Assembly: GCA_038373865.1 (NCBI GenBank)
Contig: JAXGGA010002050.1
Coordinates: 1 to 64,000 of the forward strand
Reading direction: 5' to 3'
Length of the DNA stretch: 64,000 nucleotides
Source of the DNA: Uloborus plumipes
Lineage: Eukaryota > Arthropoda > Arachnida > Araneae > Uloboridae
Part shown: positions 45,264 to 57,562 of the stretch, piece after piece
Position numbering within the stretch: the first letter of the stretch is position 1
Layout of the letters: every line of letters begins with the position of its first letter
The notes under the pieces: generated by a model
Database searches by the model: none
What the model was told of the DNA's origin: nothing
Seen by the model: only the letters and a program-made list of their open reading frames with translations
Position numbers and translations under genes: made by a program

Positions 45264-46551
45264 TTAATTTAGGAAGGAGGTATTGGACGAGCGGTCAGTG
45301 TAAATACTGCAGAACATTCATTCTGACATTTTGACGATGACATTGAGGAATAAGGTTTCAAATTACCTTATGCACGTGAAAAAATCGGGGGATGAGCAAA
45401 TTTGTTGCTTCTTCGTTCAACGTGGAAATCACGAGATAATCAGATGGAAGGTTTATTCCTACTTTTTTTTGTCTCCTAAAGTGCGAGCAAAAGAACTCGC
45501 GTTATTTTGACGTTGTAACAGTTAGGGAAAATGCACAGAGACTTATGTCAATCATTAGTTTCGTATAATCGAAGTTCTACTGCACTTTCGAGCCTCAGTA
45601 AGAAAACTTGCTATTGGTACCAGGAAACTATACGATGTGTAACAATGAAAAAAATAATAAGTAGCCATCGAAAGAGGGTTGTTAAACGTGTTTCTAGAAG
45701 TATTAATTACACTGGTAAACAAGGTTTCTGTTCCTCATTTAGTAAGTGGTGATTATTATATTTTCGGGGGCTCTGAAAAAGATTATGACAGTAAAAATAT
45801 TCCATCACGCAGATATTTTTGAAAAATCCAAAAATTTTAAAATGCCTCTTTAACGACGTTAGTGCAACACATATACAATAAAGCAGTGAGTAACCGCATC
45901 GAAGCAAGGGCTAAGGCAGGAACATGCAATACACCGACAACTCGGTTATTTCGATCTAAGGCTCCTATTAAGAGGGAGCTGACTCACCCGACATTTGGTA
46001 CCAAAACGGTGGGCGTGGAACCACTGGTATCTGTACTCAAGTCGCATTGAAGAAAAGTGGAAGCTAAGCTTGATTTGTAGCTGCATAGATGATATTTGAA
46101 TATTTTTGTCTATATGACAAAAAAAAAAAAAGTTCACAAACTCAGGCTTAAAGCAAGTGCACTATGAAAATAGACCCAATTTCATGAAACATTTTTCAAT
46201 AAACTGTTTTTAAATTCGAGAAATAAGTTATCTTTTTAAATTTACCTATTATGGTGCTTTATCCAACTAATCATAAGTTATTTTATGCCAGAGTAACCAA
46301 TTATAATATTAATGTGTTTCAAATACCTGTAACAATGCTAGATCCAAGAATGTCTTGGAACCAAAATGTCGGATAAGTCAGCCTGTCCTCTAAAGGAGCT
46401 CTATTTCAATCCATGAACTGCAATTTCGTCCTTATTATGCACTCATTAGCATGGAATATGAGAGCAACCGAGTTGGAGGCAAAAATGCTCTTACAGAGCA
46501 AAGAGAGCCAAAAAAAAAAAATAATAATAATAATAAATAAATAAAAATAAA
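45264..46551. other. Intergenic with repeat scraps
   Basis: At 45925-46050 and 46375-46500 are pieces of the family at 8620-8720 (ATACACCGACAACTCGGTTATTTC; TTATTATGCACTCATTAGCATGG core). No gene is supported; the short frames here lack features. Confidence 0.4.
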
Positions 46552-47697
46552 ACAAGAAGTTCTGTCAAGAACTAAACGAGCCTACTTTCCCGTACATCGA
46601 CATCGGCATTCTAGCATCTGATCATTATTCTCTTGATTATCTAAGACTAAAAATTATGTCAAACATACCTTTTAGCACTTGAAGCTGATTCTAAAAGCAA
46701 AATATACCTCTCTCATCAGATGAAATAGACACATAAAAAGTAAATAAATGAATAAATAAAGTTTTGTCGCACCTTTTAAAGAATGTAACTGTTACAGTTC
46801 TTCCGTAGAAAAATTCCTCAATTGTTTTCAAAAAAAAAATTAAAAGTACAAAGTACATCAAAACACATTTTATCAAAGAAGAGAAAAAAAAAAAAAAAAA
46901 CTCGTCCGTTGATAAAATGTCTCGAATTTCACTTTTAATCCGTTGCCAGTTGTTAAATATAAATAAAGAATAAAATGCCCTCGTGAATGAAACATTTTTG
47001 TTACAAAAAAAATCGTCTGCCAAAAATAGTAATAATAATAATAATAAATTCAATAAAACAAATGAATAAATAAACAAAAAATCGTCTGCACAGTCAGTCA
47101 TTTTTTTTCGGACTGTTTACTCAAAAGTCATTTGGGGTGACAGCTTGCTTGAGCGGTTCAATGTTGAACGAAAAATTGTTCAAATCGGAAATGTAAATAC
47201 GGGAATGAAGTATCCTTGAAAAGTTCTTTCCAACAAAAAAAAGTTTGTTCAAATCGGACTGTTCATTAAAAAGTTAGTATCGCGGGACCGGTTGTTTGAA
47301 CGGCTCAAATTTGAACCAAAAATTGTTCAAATCAAAAAATCAAATATGGGAATGAGCTGTACTCGCCGAGATCTTTCCAACAAAAAAAAGTTCGTCCAAA
47401 TCGGAATGTTCATTCAAAAGTTATTAGGGGGGGACAGACAGACCGACCGACCGACAGACCGACCGACCGACAGACCGACACACAAATTCCCCATCTCAAT
47501 ACCCTACTTTCAAATTTTTAATTTTTCGATATTCATTTTCCTCTTTATTTTTTTAACTTGGCGATATTTTTTGGACTTGGCGATATTTTTTTTAACTTGG
47601 CGATATTTTTTGGACTTGGCGATATTTTTTAGATGCATTAAGCTACTTTTAATACTTTTTTCGTTTTTCTTTTATTTTTAACGTGAAAGTAGGCTAA
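46552..47697. repeat. Dispersed repeat (GCCTACTTTCCCGT family), short copy
   Basis: Same start (ACAAGAAGTTCTGTCAAGAA) and same end (GTGAAAGTAGGCTAAAAA) as 34951-36529. It has only two of the 142-148 bp internal units and a longer (GACCGACC)n tract at 47446-47478. Four CTTGGCGATATTTTTT repeats follow. The frame at 47292-47681 parallels one at 36216-36461 only because the DNA is repeated. Confidence 0.75.
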
Positions 47698-49593
47698 AAA
47701 CTGGTAGCTAATTTCACATTAGCTACCAGTTATATTTTCGATCAATTCCAGGGACTAGATCAAAGTATCCCAATTGGTATTCTGAACTTTAAATTCTTTG
47801 TTGTTCCGACGAAACATGTCTTTTCTTTTGTTTGGAGGAATATCTGTAATTTTGAACCCTAAATTGCAATGGCGTATCTCCTTCGGAAATCGTCCTATAC
47901 TAGACAGCAACTTAAGTTGACACTGAACGTCACTACGGGCGGAGCCAATAAGAGCTCACAAGCAGTCAGCGACCCCCTCTTATTCGCCAAGTAGGCTGTG
48001 ACGTTTTATCTATCTCGTTTTTCATAGGCAAACGTCACGCTGATGTCACGATGTTTTTGTCAAGAAACCTTGCAGTGTAGTATAGTCAGTCCAACAGGTA
48101 ACGTCTAAAGTTTCCTGTCCAACAGGTAACGTCTACGTATGGGCAGAGACTAGACCCCATGGACTGCAGTTTCGTGCTTATTATGCACTCATTAGCATGG
48201 AATATGAAAGTAACCGAGTTGGAGGCAAAAATCCTCTTATAGAGCACAGAGAGCCCCCCCCCCCCCAAAAAAAAAAAAAAACTGGTAGCTAATTTCACAC
48301 AAGATACCAGTTACATTTTCGATCAATTCCAGGGATTAGATCAAAGTATCCCAATTGGTATTCTGAACATTAAATTCTTTGTTGTTCCGACGAAACATGT
48401 CTTTTCTTTTGTTTGGAGGAATATCTGTAATTTTGAACCCTAAATTGCAATGGCGTATCTCCTTCGGAAATCGTCCTATACTAGACAGCAACTTAAGTTG
48501 ACACTGAACGTCACTACGGGCGGAGCCAATAAGAGCTCACAAGCAGTCAGCGACCCCCTCTTATTCGCCAAGTAGGCTGTGACGTTTTATCTATCTCGTT
48601 TTTCATAGGCAAACGTCACGCTGATGTCACGATGTTTTTGTCAAGAAACCTTGCAGTGTAGTATAGTCAGTCCAACAGGTAACGTCTAAAGTTTCCTGTC
48701 CAACAGGTAACGTCTACGTATGGGCAGAGACTAGACCCCATGGACTGCAGTTTCGTGCTTATTATGCACTCATTAGCATGGAATATGAAAGTAACCGAGT
48801 TGGAGGCAAAAATCCTCTTATAGAGCACAGAGAGCCCCCCCCCCCCCCCAAAAAAAAAAAAAAAAACTGGTAGCTAATTTCACACAAGATACCAGTTACA
48901 TTTTCGATCAATTCCAGGGATTAGATCAAAGTATCCCAATTGGTATTCTGAACATTAAATTCTTTGTTGTTCCGACGAAACATGTCTTTTCTTTTGTTTG
49001 GAGGAATATCTGTAATTTTGAACCCTAAATTGCAATGGCGTATCTCCTTCGGAAATCGTCCTATACTAGACAGCAACTTAAGTTGACACTGAACGTCACT
49101 ACGGGCGGAGCCAATAAGAGCTCACAAGCAGTCAGCGACCCCCTCTTATTCGCCAAGTAGGCTGTGACGTTTTATCTATCTCGTTTTTCATAGGCAAACG
49201 TCACGCTGATGTCACGATGTTTTTGTCAAGAAACCTTGCAGTGTAGTATAGTCAGTCCAACAGGTAACGTCTAAAGTTTCCTGTCCAACAGGTAACGTCT
49301 ACGTATGGGCAGAGACTAGACCCCATGGACTGCAGTTTCGTGCTTATTATGCACTTATTAGCATGGAATATGAAAGTAACCGAGTTGGAGGCAAAAATCC
49401 TCTTATAGAGCACAGAGAGCCCCCCCCCCCAAAAAAAAAAAAAACTGGTAGATAATTTCACACAAGATACCAGTTACATTTTCGATCAATTCCAGGAATT
49501 AGATCAAAGTATCCCAATTGGTATTCTGAACTTTAAATTCTTTGTTGTTCCGACGAAACATGTCTTTTCTTTTGTTTGGAGGAATATCTGTAT
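47698..49593. repeat. Recent tandem array, unit about 580 bp, 3.3 copies
   Basis: Units start AACTGGTAGCTAATTTCACA at about 47699, 48280, 48866 and 49443. The block TTTTCGATCAATTCCAGGG (GGAATT in the last) recurs at 47734, 48315, 48902 and 49480. Units differ at only a few positions, mostly in C-run and A-run length (CCCCCCC then AAAAAA just before each start). Inside each unit, TCCAACAGGTAACGTCTA occurs twice. The last unit is cut at 49593 by a piggyBac-like element. Confidence 0.95.
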
Positions 49594-49597
49594 TTAA

Positions 49598-50052
49598 CCC
49601 GTTACCACCCAGTGATCTATTTATAGATCACCTCTTTTCAGACCCCTCATGGAAAACAGTACCTTTTAATCATTTCCTATTGTTATTAGCTGGTTTCTTT
49701 GCACATGTGGCTACACCCCTCAAAGCGTTTGAACCTTTCTTTTCCCGGTCAGTCCAGCAGGTAACGTCTAAAGTTTATCATGTTGCAGCTTCATAGCGCA
49801 GTTTTTAATTCTGAGTACAACGGAATTTTTTTTTAAACGTATATCATACTTTTCTTTAGCTGGTTTTAATTTTGCAAAAACTTGATTCTTATTTTACAAA
49901 ATTGGTATCTTCAATTTATAGATCATCTATTATTTCCACTACAAAATACTGCAAGTGAATAAAACTTCATCTTTACTCTATGAAGTATAAAATGTAATTT
50001 AAAAAGATTTTTGAAAAATTTTCATTTTAAAAATAATTTGGGCGTTAGCTGG
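49598..50052. mobile_element. piggyBac-like short element cutting the tandem array
   Basis: TTAA at 49594-49597 and 50053-50056. Ends CCCGTTACCACCCAG / CCAGCTAACGCCCAAATT. The left flank is array sequence (GGAATATCTGTA) but the right flank is not, so the array ended here or was rearranged. A related inverted copy is at 53479-53745. Confidence 0.55.
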
Positions 50053-50344
50053 TTAAGGATGGTAACTTTAATCCTTGCTCTCTTCTTATTCTAGTTTACT
50101 AAACTATACGTAGATTTGTTCGGGGTTGTTGGAAAAAAAAAAGAGAAAAGGCAGTATTACTTATAAGTTGACATTATGCTTAAGGAGATATTTCTCTCTG
50201 CAAAACAGGGCAACTCAACTTTTTGGGATAGAAAAAAAACAACCTTATAATTTGTATTTCATAACACATTAGTAAAAATAAACAAGTAAAAATAAAACAA
50301 TAATGTGGTCTTTTCTTTCTAAAGCACAAATTTGCTGAGGTATA

Positions 50345-50518
50345 CAGTCGAGCCCGCTTAGTGGAATATTCATTTTGCCACGAAAAAAATATCCTGGTAA
50401 GCGGGATACTCCATTATCCGGATCAAAATAATGCATTTCAACAATTTGGTACCTTAAAAACGTATTATATTAAGCGGGATATTCTTTTACCCGATATTCT
50501 AATAAGCGGGCTCTGCTG
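50345..50518. mobile_element. pogo/Tigger-like MITE, 174 bp
   Basis: Ends CAGTCGAGCCCGCTTAGTGG / CAGCAGAGCCCGCTTATTAG with TA on both sides. Related in style to the MITE at 17267-17408. Confidence 0.7.
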
Positions 50519-50520
50519 TA

Positions 50521-51471
50521 TTTAGTACTCACATTTCAAATAAAAATTAATTTTTGGAACAATTTCTTACAATTACTTTGGTGCTATCAATGCTTTTTTT
50601 ATATGTATAATATTCGTAAGAGAAAACCACGCTATAAGAGTGCATTATACTCGGTTATTTTAAAATAGGCGTATCAATTTTAGAAATTTTGCATCGTCTC
50701 CATGGATACCGCACGAAAGACAACAGTTTCACTCCTTTTTTTATACACTGCTGTTGAGGCATTTTATTTATTTTATGTTTATCGAATTACGCTTTCTCTT
50801 TTATTTATGTCCTCATATCTCAGTTATTTCTAAACGTTTTCTAACAAATCTAGTTCTAAATAGTTCGCTTTAGCAAGACCTGCCATCATGCGTCTTCGTT
50901 ATATTATAAATATTTCGAAAAGAATTCTATTACCGTAAATTGAATAATAGTTTACTCACAAAACAGTTTTAATCGTTTGCATTTACTGTCTAAAATTTTT
51001 TCGTGCGACCTCCGAAGCATCTGCGCAAGCGTCAAGTCTCTTCTGACTTTCGCGAAATAGGGGGGGGGGAAGCAACGAGGAAGTAGCAAGCGAACAAAAG
51101 CTGAAGGCATCGGGAAGTGCGCATCCTAAACCTATCTCCCTTTTTCAGATGGAAGCGTTCGTGGCTACCAGGCGCACAAAACGCAAACGACAGTAGCCAT
51201 TGTTGCAAAAGCTAAGTGGGAAAAAAGTCCACAGCACCTTAACTATGACAACCATAAGGGAAAAGTGCGGAGGGTGGGAAATTAGTATTTCTTTTGTTCC
51301 GCCTCCTCTCGTTGCACCGGGTATAGTCGCAGACAAATATTTCAATAACAATGATGATTAACGCGAGAAATTTCTCGGATTTCAATCATTTCCACATGTA
51401 TCGAGTGTCTAACTTTCCAAAAAGTTTCGTTGCAGGAAGGTGTTGCAAGCACTCGAGAAGTTTCGATGAGA
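50521..51471. other. Intergenic
   Basis: A G-run lies near 51060-51070. The segment 51000-51350 is less AT-rich than its surroundings but has no convincing frame or splice signals. Confidence 0.35.
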
Positions 51472-51777
51472 TGTTGGCAGCACGGCATCTCGAAAAAGAG
51501 GCCGTTGCTGTTGACATCTGGGCTTCTTGCTGAGTTGTGCTTTTTTTTTTTTTTTGAACATTCGATGGTCGGATTTCGAGTAGTTGTTAAAATCAGATTC
51601 TTTCGAATTGGTTGCTTTGGATCGTCGATGTCGAATACAATCGTTTATTGATCTGTGTTTTTCAGTGAATATGTTCTACAGTTCTAATTAAAATTCAACT
51701 TGTTACAAAAGACTGAATTCGTTTTTTATCGCATTAAATTGAAATTGCTTTCCTAATCGGTTCGGTTAAATTGAACA
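51472..51777 (+). mobile_element. Candidate BEL/Pao 5' LTR
   Basis: Begins TGTTGGCAGCACGG and ends TTGAACA, followed five bases later by a primer-binding-site-like TGGTGCTGAAACCCGGGA at 51783-51800. TGTTGGCAGC is a common start for BEL/Pao LTRs. No second LTR is in the window to confirm the borders. Confidence 0.5.
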
Positions 51778-52262
51778 TTTTTTGGTGCTGAAACCCGGGA
51801 CCTTTGAGATTATTGAAAATGTGGACCATCGAAAACTGGATGCTGGAGTATTTTGGATATTTGAAAATTTGGATACTTGAATATCTTTGGACAATTGAAC
51901 CTTCTTTGAAAGGGGTAAGTAAAATACCTACTTTTTCGTTATTGATATTTGAAATTGTTTATCGCCATTCGTTATGGACTTGAAATTGTTGAAACTGATA
52001 CGAACTCTGTAACGAACACATGCTACACGCCTTTGTTATAAAATAGAAGCAAAACTTAATGATACAAGTACACCATTGAAGACTTTCAGGATTTGAAAAT
52101 TCAGTTAGACGAAAAAATTGTACTTTTGAAAGATTTTAATTAACAAATTTTGTTTTTAACAGGTGAAAAGGATATTACGAGAGTGAAATTTTTAACTATA
52201 CAGACTACAGTGATAGGTTGCATACGTTAAAATTAAAATTGATTGGAAAATTTTAAAATTCA

Positions 52263-52642
52263 GTAACGATAGCACATCTGGTAATCAAAATATTTCAGGA
52301 TTCGGAGGTTTCAATTTTATCAACACTGTAAACGTGCCTCAACTTCACATTGATAACTATTGCGTTGAAAGAGATAGATCTTTAAACTTTTTGAGTCAGT
52401 TTGAAAATGCAGTTCCTAGAAACACTTCATTAACAGATGTTGACCAATTTTCGTATCTTAAATCGCTACTTGGTGGTGGCAGTGAGCGGGTTTGGATTGA
52501 CAGCGGAAAACTATGGAATCGAAATTCTCCAATCTCGTTTTGGAAGATATTCGTATTTAGTCCCAGCTCACATGAACAATTTTTTAATGTACAATGTGCA
52601 AAGAATTTTAGAGATTTGCCTAGAATTGCTTAAGGTTGCTAG
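52263..52642 (+). pseudogene. BEL/Pao gag fragment (DUF1759 region)
   Basis: Reads NTVNVPQLHIDNYCVERDRS, FLSQFENAVPRNTSLTDVDQ and FSYLKSLLGG. After a -1/+2 frame change it continues VAVSGFGLTAENYGIEILQS and RFGRYSYLVPAHMNNFLM. This is the typical order of BEL/Pao gag (LP.L....F.G....W..F...F...V..N.SL..V.KF.YLKS.L.G.A...I.GL.LT..NY..A...L..RFG). It is cut at 52642 by a hAT element and no pol follows. Confidence 0.75.
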
Positions 52643-53346
52643 CAGCGGCTTACGCAGACAAATCGTTACAAGGGGGCTGAGCCGAAACTAGAGATAATGG
52701 GGGGGGGGGGGGGGCAGCTCATAAAATGCATCCAAAATAAGTGAATGTTTCGAATTTGTGATATCAATACTAATTTAATATGATAAAAATACATCATTAT
52801 TGTATTTTTAATCGTTATAATTGTTATAAAAAAGTAAAAGCGTTCTGACGAAAACAGAAAATGATAAAAATAAAGTTTGGAATTTTCTTTTTTTACTGAT
52901 GGTGATGTTCTTGAATCACATGCTTGCAATATTTTGGAAAACATGTGCTTTAATATCGTTCATTTTACTATCGTTTCTAATACTGGGTTTTAATCACGTT
53001 TGTCTAAGTATAATTAAAATAGTTATATGAATGAACACGCATTAATCAGTGTTTCTGAAACATATATTTGCAATAAAAATGAACAAAATTGACTTTTTAA
53101 AAAATAATCATAAACGTAACATACAGTAAAATAGACGAGTCAAAACTGTCAAAAAAAATTCATTTCTCTTATTTTCTTTTAATTTTGTCTCATACTTGAT
53201 TATTTGATCGGAAAACTCTTTTTGTTGTTGCGACTTTGAAAAGGAAGGAAGAAATAAATATATAAAAGCTTAAATACAAAAAATTCGTTAAAAATTTTTT
53301 GGAGGGTGCTGCAGCCCTCTCAGCCCACGCCCTGAGCCCTCCACTG
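52643..53346. mobile_element. Non-autonomous hAT element inserted in BEL/Pao gag
   Basis: Ends CAGCGGCTTACGCAG / CAGTGGAGGGCTCAGG. Perfect 8-bp target duplication GTTGCTAG at 52635-52642 and 53347-53354. G-run at 52699-52713. The short frames inside have no recognised family. Confidence 0.85.
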
Positions 53347-53478
53347 GTTGCTAGGTTTCTGCTGACACATATAATACATTACTTTGTCCCTTGATCTTGA
53401 AAATTTCTAGCGTCTGATTTTACATTCAGATTTAAGCGAGAACAATCTCAGAAAACAAGTTTGAGTGCTCGAGACCTA

Positions 53479-53745
53479 ACCCGTTAGCGCCCAAATTATT
53501 TTAAAATGAAAATTTTTGAAAAATCTTTTTAAATTACATTTTATACTTCATAAATAGAGTAAAGATCAAGTTTTATTCACTGGCAGTATTTTGTAGTTGA
53601 AATAATAGATGATCTATAAAGAGATAGCTGAACGTTTCTAGTAGTGAAAAAGTAGGTAACTCTCCTCTAATCTTACCTTTGAAGATGCCAATTTTTCAGT
53701 TAAGAATAAAGTTCTTGCAAAATTAGGACCAGCTAAAGAATAAAA
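53479..53745. repeat. piggyBac-like fragment, inverted relative to 49598-50052
   Basis: TAACCCGTTAGCGCCCAAAT and the following 250 bp are the reverse complement of the right part of 49598-50052, including ATAGATGATCTATAAA. The far end is missing or replaced by the fold-back at 53752. Confidence 0.6.
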
Positions 53746-53751
53746 TAATTT

Positions 53752-54192
53752 TGGAAAAAAATAGAACCGACTTCAGTTGGAAATTGCTCTAAAAAGTAAA
53801 AAATAATTTTTTTCTTTGAACACCATCGAAATTACTTTTAAACATAAGTTTTGAAGTCGGCGCAAAAACAATGTAATAGAATCATACGCAACTATAATTC
53901 AACTATATACATTTTAATGGATCCAGGTTCTTTAAAAGCATTCGCATACATTTCATTCATTACCACACATTCGTGTAATGGTACAAATATTCTGCTTTTA
54001 ATTTTCAATGGTTTCTCCGAAAAATGTTGGCAAAATGTGGTTAAATATCATTTGACCTATCGTTTTTGCGCCGCCTTCAAAACTTATGTTTAAAAGTAGT
54101 TTCGATGGTGTTCAAAGAAAAAAATTATTTTTTACTTTTTAGAGCAATTTCCAACTGAAGTCGGTTCTATTTTTTTCCAAAATTATTTTATT
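53752..54192. repeat. Fold-back repeat with AACCGACTTCA arms
   Basis: Arms of about 115-120 bp (53752-53869 and 54071-54192) are near-perfect reverse complements, including AACCGACTTCAGTTGGAAAT and CACCATCGAAA. The 200-bp centre carries an incidental frame. Confidence 0.75.
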
Positions 54193-54852
54193 TTATTCTT
54201 TTTAGTGTAAGTGTACTTATGAAATAAGGTAATGTTTCCATTACGGAACTTCACCTAATTTTCTTAAGTAAATGCTCCATAAAATAAACGGAAAAAAAGG
54301 GAAGAAACTATCAACGCGTCTAAAATTATAAACGATTGACACTAAAAAATAATCTTTGTTATTCTCTGGTATTTATTTGTGTACTAGCTTAATCAAAGTC
54401 ATTTAAATATCAACGGTTTGTCAACTAATTTATATTTCAAAGCAATTCTAGTTTCTCGTTGTTCATAAGATTTTAACACATACTACGTACGTTACCGCTA
54501 ATGAGTTTCATGTTAGATTTAGTTAAGCCTTGGTTCAAATTTTTCATCATGATTACTATTAATATTGGTGTTGCGAGGCAAAAAATTTTTGCAGCAATGG
54601 ATTGAAAATGTAATCATTTAATGGGGAAATGACATGAAATTTACTGTTTTCCATAATAACTTTTTTTCTAGTGAACAAATATCGTCACATGAGTACATGG
54701 TACCTAAGTTACACCATTTCCTATCGATTGAAAAAAAAATCGTCCAAATCGGTTCAGTAGATCAGCTGTTATGTGCGAACAAACATACAAAAAAAAAAAA
54801 AAAACATACGTTTTGAATTGATAACCTCCTCCTTTGTTGAAGTCGGTTAAAA
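54193..54852 (-). mobile_element. Helitron-like dispersed repeat on the - strand
   Basis: On the - strand it starts AACCGACTTCAACAAAGGAG, GAGGTTATCAATTC, a T-run and CTGATCTACTGAACCGATTT, the usual start of a common arthropod repeat. The central part is the reverse complement of 25730-25910 in the Helitron at 25609-27285. The 3' boundary is unclear. Confidence 0.5.
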
Positions 54853-54912
54853 ATATAATCTATTCTTCTTTAAAAAACTTCTGTCGTATCCAGAATTGAA
54901 AACTGCACTATG

Positions 54913-55190
54913 AATCGGCAACATGACAAACTTTAGACGTTACCTGCTGGACTGACTATACTACACTGCAAGGTTTCTTGATAAAAACATCGTGACATCA
55001 GCGCGACGTTAGCCTATGAAAAACGAGCTAGATAAAACGTCACAGCCTGCTTGGCGAATTAGAGCAGATCACTGACTGCTTGTGAGCTCTTATTGGCTCC
55101 GCCCGTAGTGACGTTCAGTGTCAATTTAAGTTGCTGTCTAGTATAGGACGATTTCCGAAGGAGATACGCCATTGCAATTTAGGGTTCAAA
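54913..55190 (-). repeat. Diverged relative of the 580-bp array unit
   Basis: The - strand matches the array from about AAATTGCAATGGCGTATCTC through AGTCAGTCCA(G/A)CAGGTAACG, with several changes (for example GAGCAGATCACTGACTGC against the array's GGGGGTCGCTGACTGC). Confidence 0.8.
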
Positions 55191-55871
55191 ATTTCAAATG
55201 GAGATAAAAAAGGGAAAAATTGGTTGACTCATTTGCGGTTTTTGCTAAAATTATTCTTAATGTTAGTATTCATTGCAAATAAATTATAAAGATAAAGTTC
55301 AAAATTTGCCGGTAGAGGGCGTTTTAGACTTTGGTGCTAAAAACAACTACTTTTTACCAGTTTTTTGCATTTCATCAACTGATTTCAAAATTTCAGACTC
55401 AAACTTAATCTTTCAGCCCAAAATCTGAGCCCTTGGAAGTGATTAAGTAGCTCAATAATCGGACCAAACGCTATATTTGTTTTTCTCTTTTCGAAAGTCG
55501 TTCCGTGTAAGGAAGAAATAAGAAATATTAAAGTCATCTGCAATTCTAGTAATGTGAAAAATGTGAAAATAAAATTAGATACGCACTTGGCGACCGAGCA
55601 CGCTCGGTATAAAAAAAAAAAAAAAAAAAAAAAAAAGAGGTTTACAAAGTCGTGTTTTCTTCTAAAGTTCGAAGTACTTGAAGAAAATAAATACCTTTGT
55701 GCGATAGATGTGAAGTTTATTCCAACGTTAGAGATGCACAAATATGCAGGTATACTGCATACTTATTTAGATAAACTTGAAGAGCATTTTTAAGCCCTTG
55801 GTTGCAATTACGCATTTAAAAAGCCATTTTAAAAAACCAACCTTATTTTGACAAGACATCATCATCACAAC
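55191..55871. other. Intergenic
   Basis: Contains an A-run at 55611-55636. The two overlapping frames on opposite strands (55385-55793) have low complexity and no family features. Not called as genes. Confidence 0.35.
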
Positions 55872-56625
55872 TAGGGATACACTGATAAGCAAATTGGCCG
55901 ATTACCGATTAATCGGCGTTTGATAATCGGCCGATTATTTGTTTGAGCCGATTAATGATAAGGATGATTGTTTTTCGACTACCAATTTTACCATCACTGT
56001 TTTTTCTCTCTTATACAATTCCAAGTTTAGAAATAGTAAGTAATTTATTTCTGAAAGATTTTTTTTTCCATGTTCCTAGTTTTCCCAAAATAATTTCAAT
56101 ATTTTATAAAATTTCATGGAACCAATTATGGAACCATATTATTGTCAATAATATTATTAACACATTGTTAGATATGTTAATTGGACATAAAAATCCTAAA
56201 GAAAAAGGGGGGGAGGAGCGGGAGTCTGTGGTGAGCACTTCAATTTAGGAGTACTTTTAATTCATATCTTTTAATAATTAGTAGCAATTTAATTCAATAC
56301 TTTTATTCTTTGAAAATTAGAGGGAATATAAAAGCACGGCACTAAAGAGAACACTATTGCCACAAGAAAAATTTTACAACATCGTCTATGTATATTTATT
56401 CAAAGAAGGTGAATTAATTAAAAGAAAACTTTAAATCAACTGTGAGGATTGTTGTAAAAAAAATTATTCATTATAGTTTCTTAGTGAAGGTATACTTTAA
56501 AGAGGTATATTTGAAAAATATTTTTCGGCCGATTAATCGGCCCGATTTTGCCAATTATTAATAATCGGCAAAGTGGCCGATTATGGCCGATTAGTCTGTA
56601 CTGCCGATTAATCGGTGCATCCCTA
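55872..56625. mobile_element. Non-autonomous hAT element (CCGATTAATCGG family)
   Basis: Ends TAGGGATACACTGATAAGC and (inverted) TAGGGATGCACCGATTAATC. Target duplication ATCACAAC / ATCATAAC (7 of 8). Both ends repeat GGCCGATTAATCGGC. Same style as 33218-34551 (TAGGGATGCA start, end-clustered palindromes) with a different palindrome word. Confidence 0.85.
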
Positions 56626-57562
56626 ATCATAACCTTATTTAAACGATGCGCACTATAAAATTATACCACTATAACTTTAATTTTATCGATTTCTTGGTAT
56701 AACATTAATATACACCACCCCACAAAAATAAAAAAAAAAATTACACGCCAACTCTTGCACTCCCTACGGACTTTTTAGAGTTGCTGTTCCTTATTTTGGT
56801 GTTGCCAATTTAGGTTTTTGCTGTTGCCAAATTTGTATTTTCTTATATTTTGTACCATTTTTTGAGTTTTTTTTTAAAGTTTTGTTGCAACAATTTTTGG
56901 ATTTCATACATGGTAGCAGGTATTTTGCTTGGCGAGAAAAAAAACTCACCAAATTTCTGATTTGGCAGGGGGGGGGGGTATAATCAAAGTAGTTCCCATC
57001 TCTTTAACATTTCAAAAACAATAACAATTTTAACGTTGCCAAAACTTGTTTGCCAAATATTATAAAAATTTAAATTTACGCTCATGCAATTAAATATAAA
57101 ATCCATTGTTAAATAAAACGTGGTTGCTATGACACAGTAACAATAATAGTAATTATAAAGAAAATGGCGCAAGAAAGCTTCTCAAACTTTTAATGCAGTC
57201 CCAAAAAAGAGGAGTTTTTTGTGAAAACCCGCGTGTAAAAAAAAAAAAAAAATACAATTTACGAAAGGGTGCACGCGATTTTATTTTTCTTTCTTTCTTT
57301 TTCTCTCTTTTTTTTTTTTCTCGCAGATAACTTTAACACTTTTTTTACACGAAACGACACTTTCAAAAACAGACGTTACGCACGTTACGATGTTTCATCC
57401 GATAACTGCGTTACTTAGTCACTCCCAACGGCTCAAAATTTGGGCTCAAAATTTAAGTTTGGGTCTAAGCTTTTGAAACCAGTTAATGGAATACAAAAAA
57501 ACCCGTGCCCTCTACCGGCAATTTCTGAAATTTATCTTTATCATTTATTTTTATGACAATAC
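56626..57562. other. Intergenic
   Basis: A-, T- and G-runs (56968-56978 G-run; 57237-57252 A-run; 57285-57325 CTTT-rich). No gene or element borders. Confidence 0.35.

Noticed and set aside
47300..47480. CRISPR-like array from regular GACCGACC repeats
   Set aside because: It is a short simple tandem repeat without spacers, in a eukaryotic repeat family.
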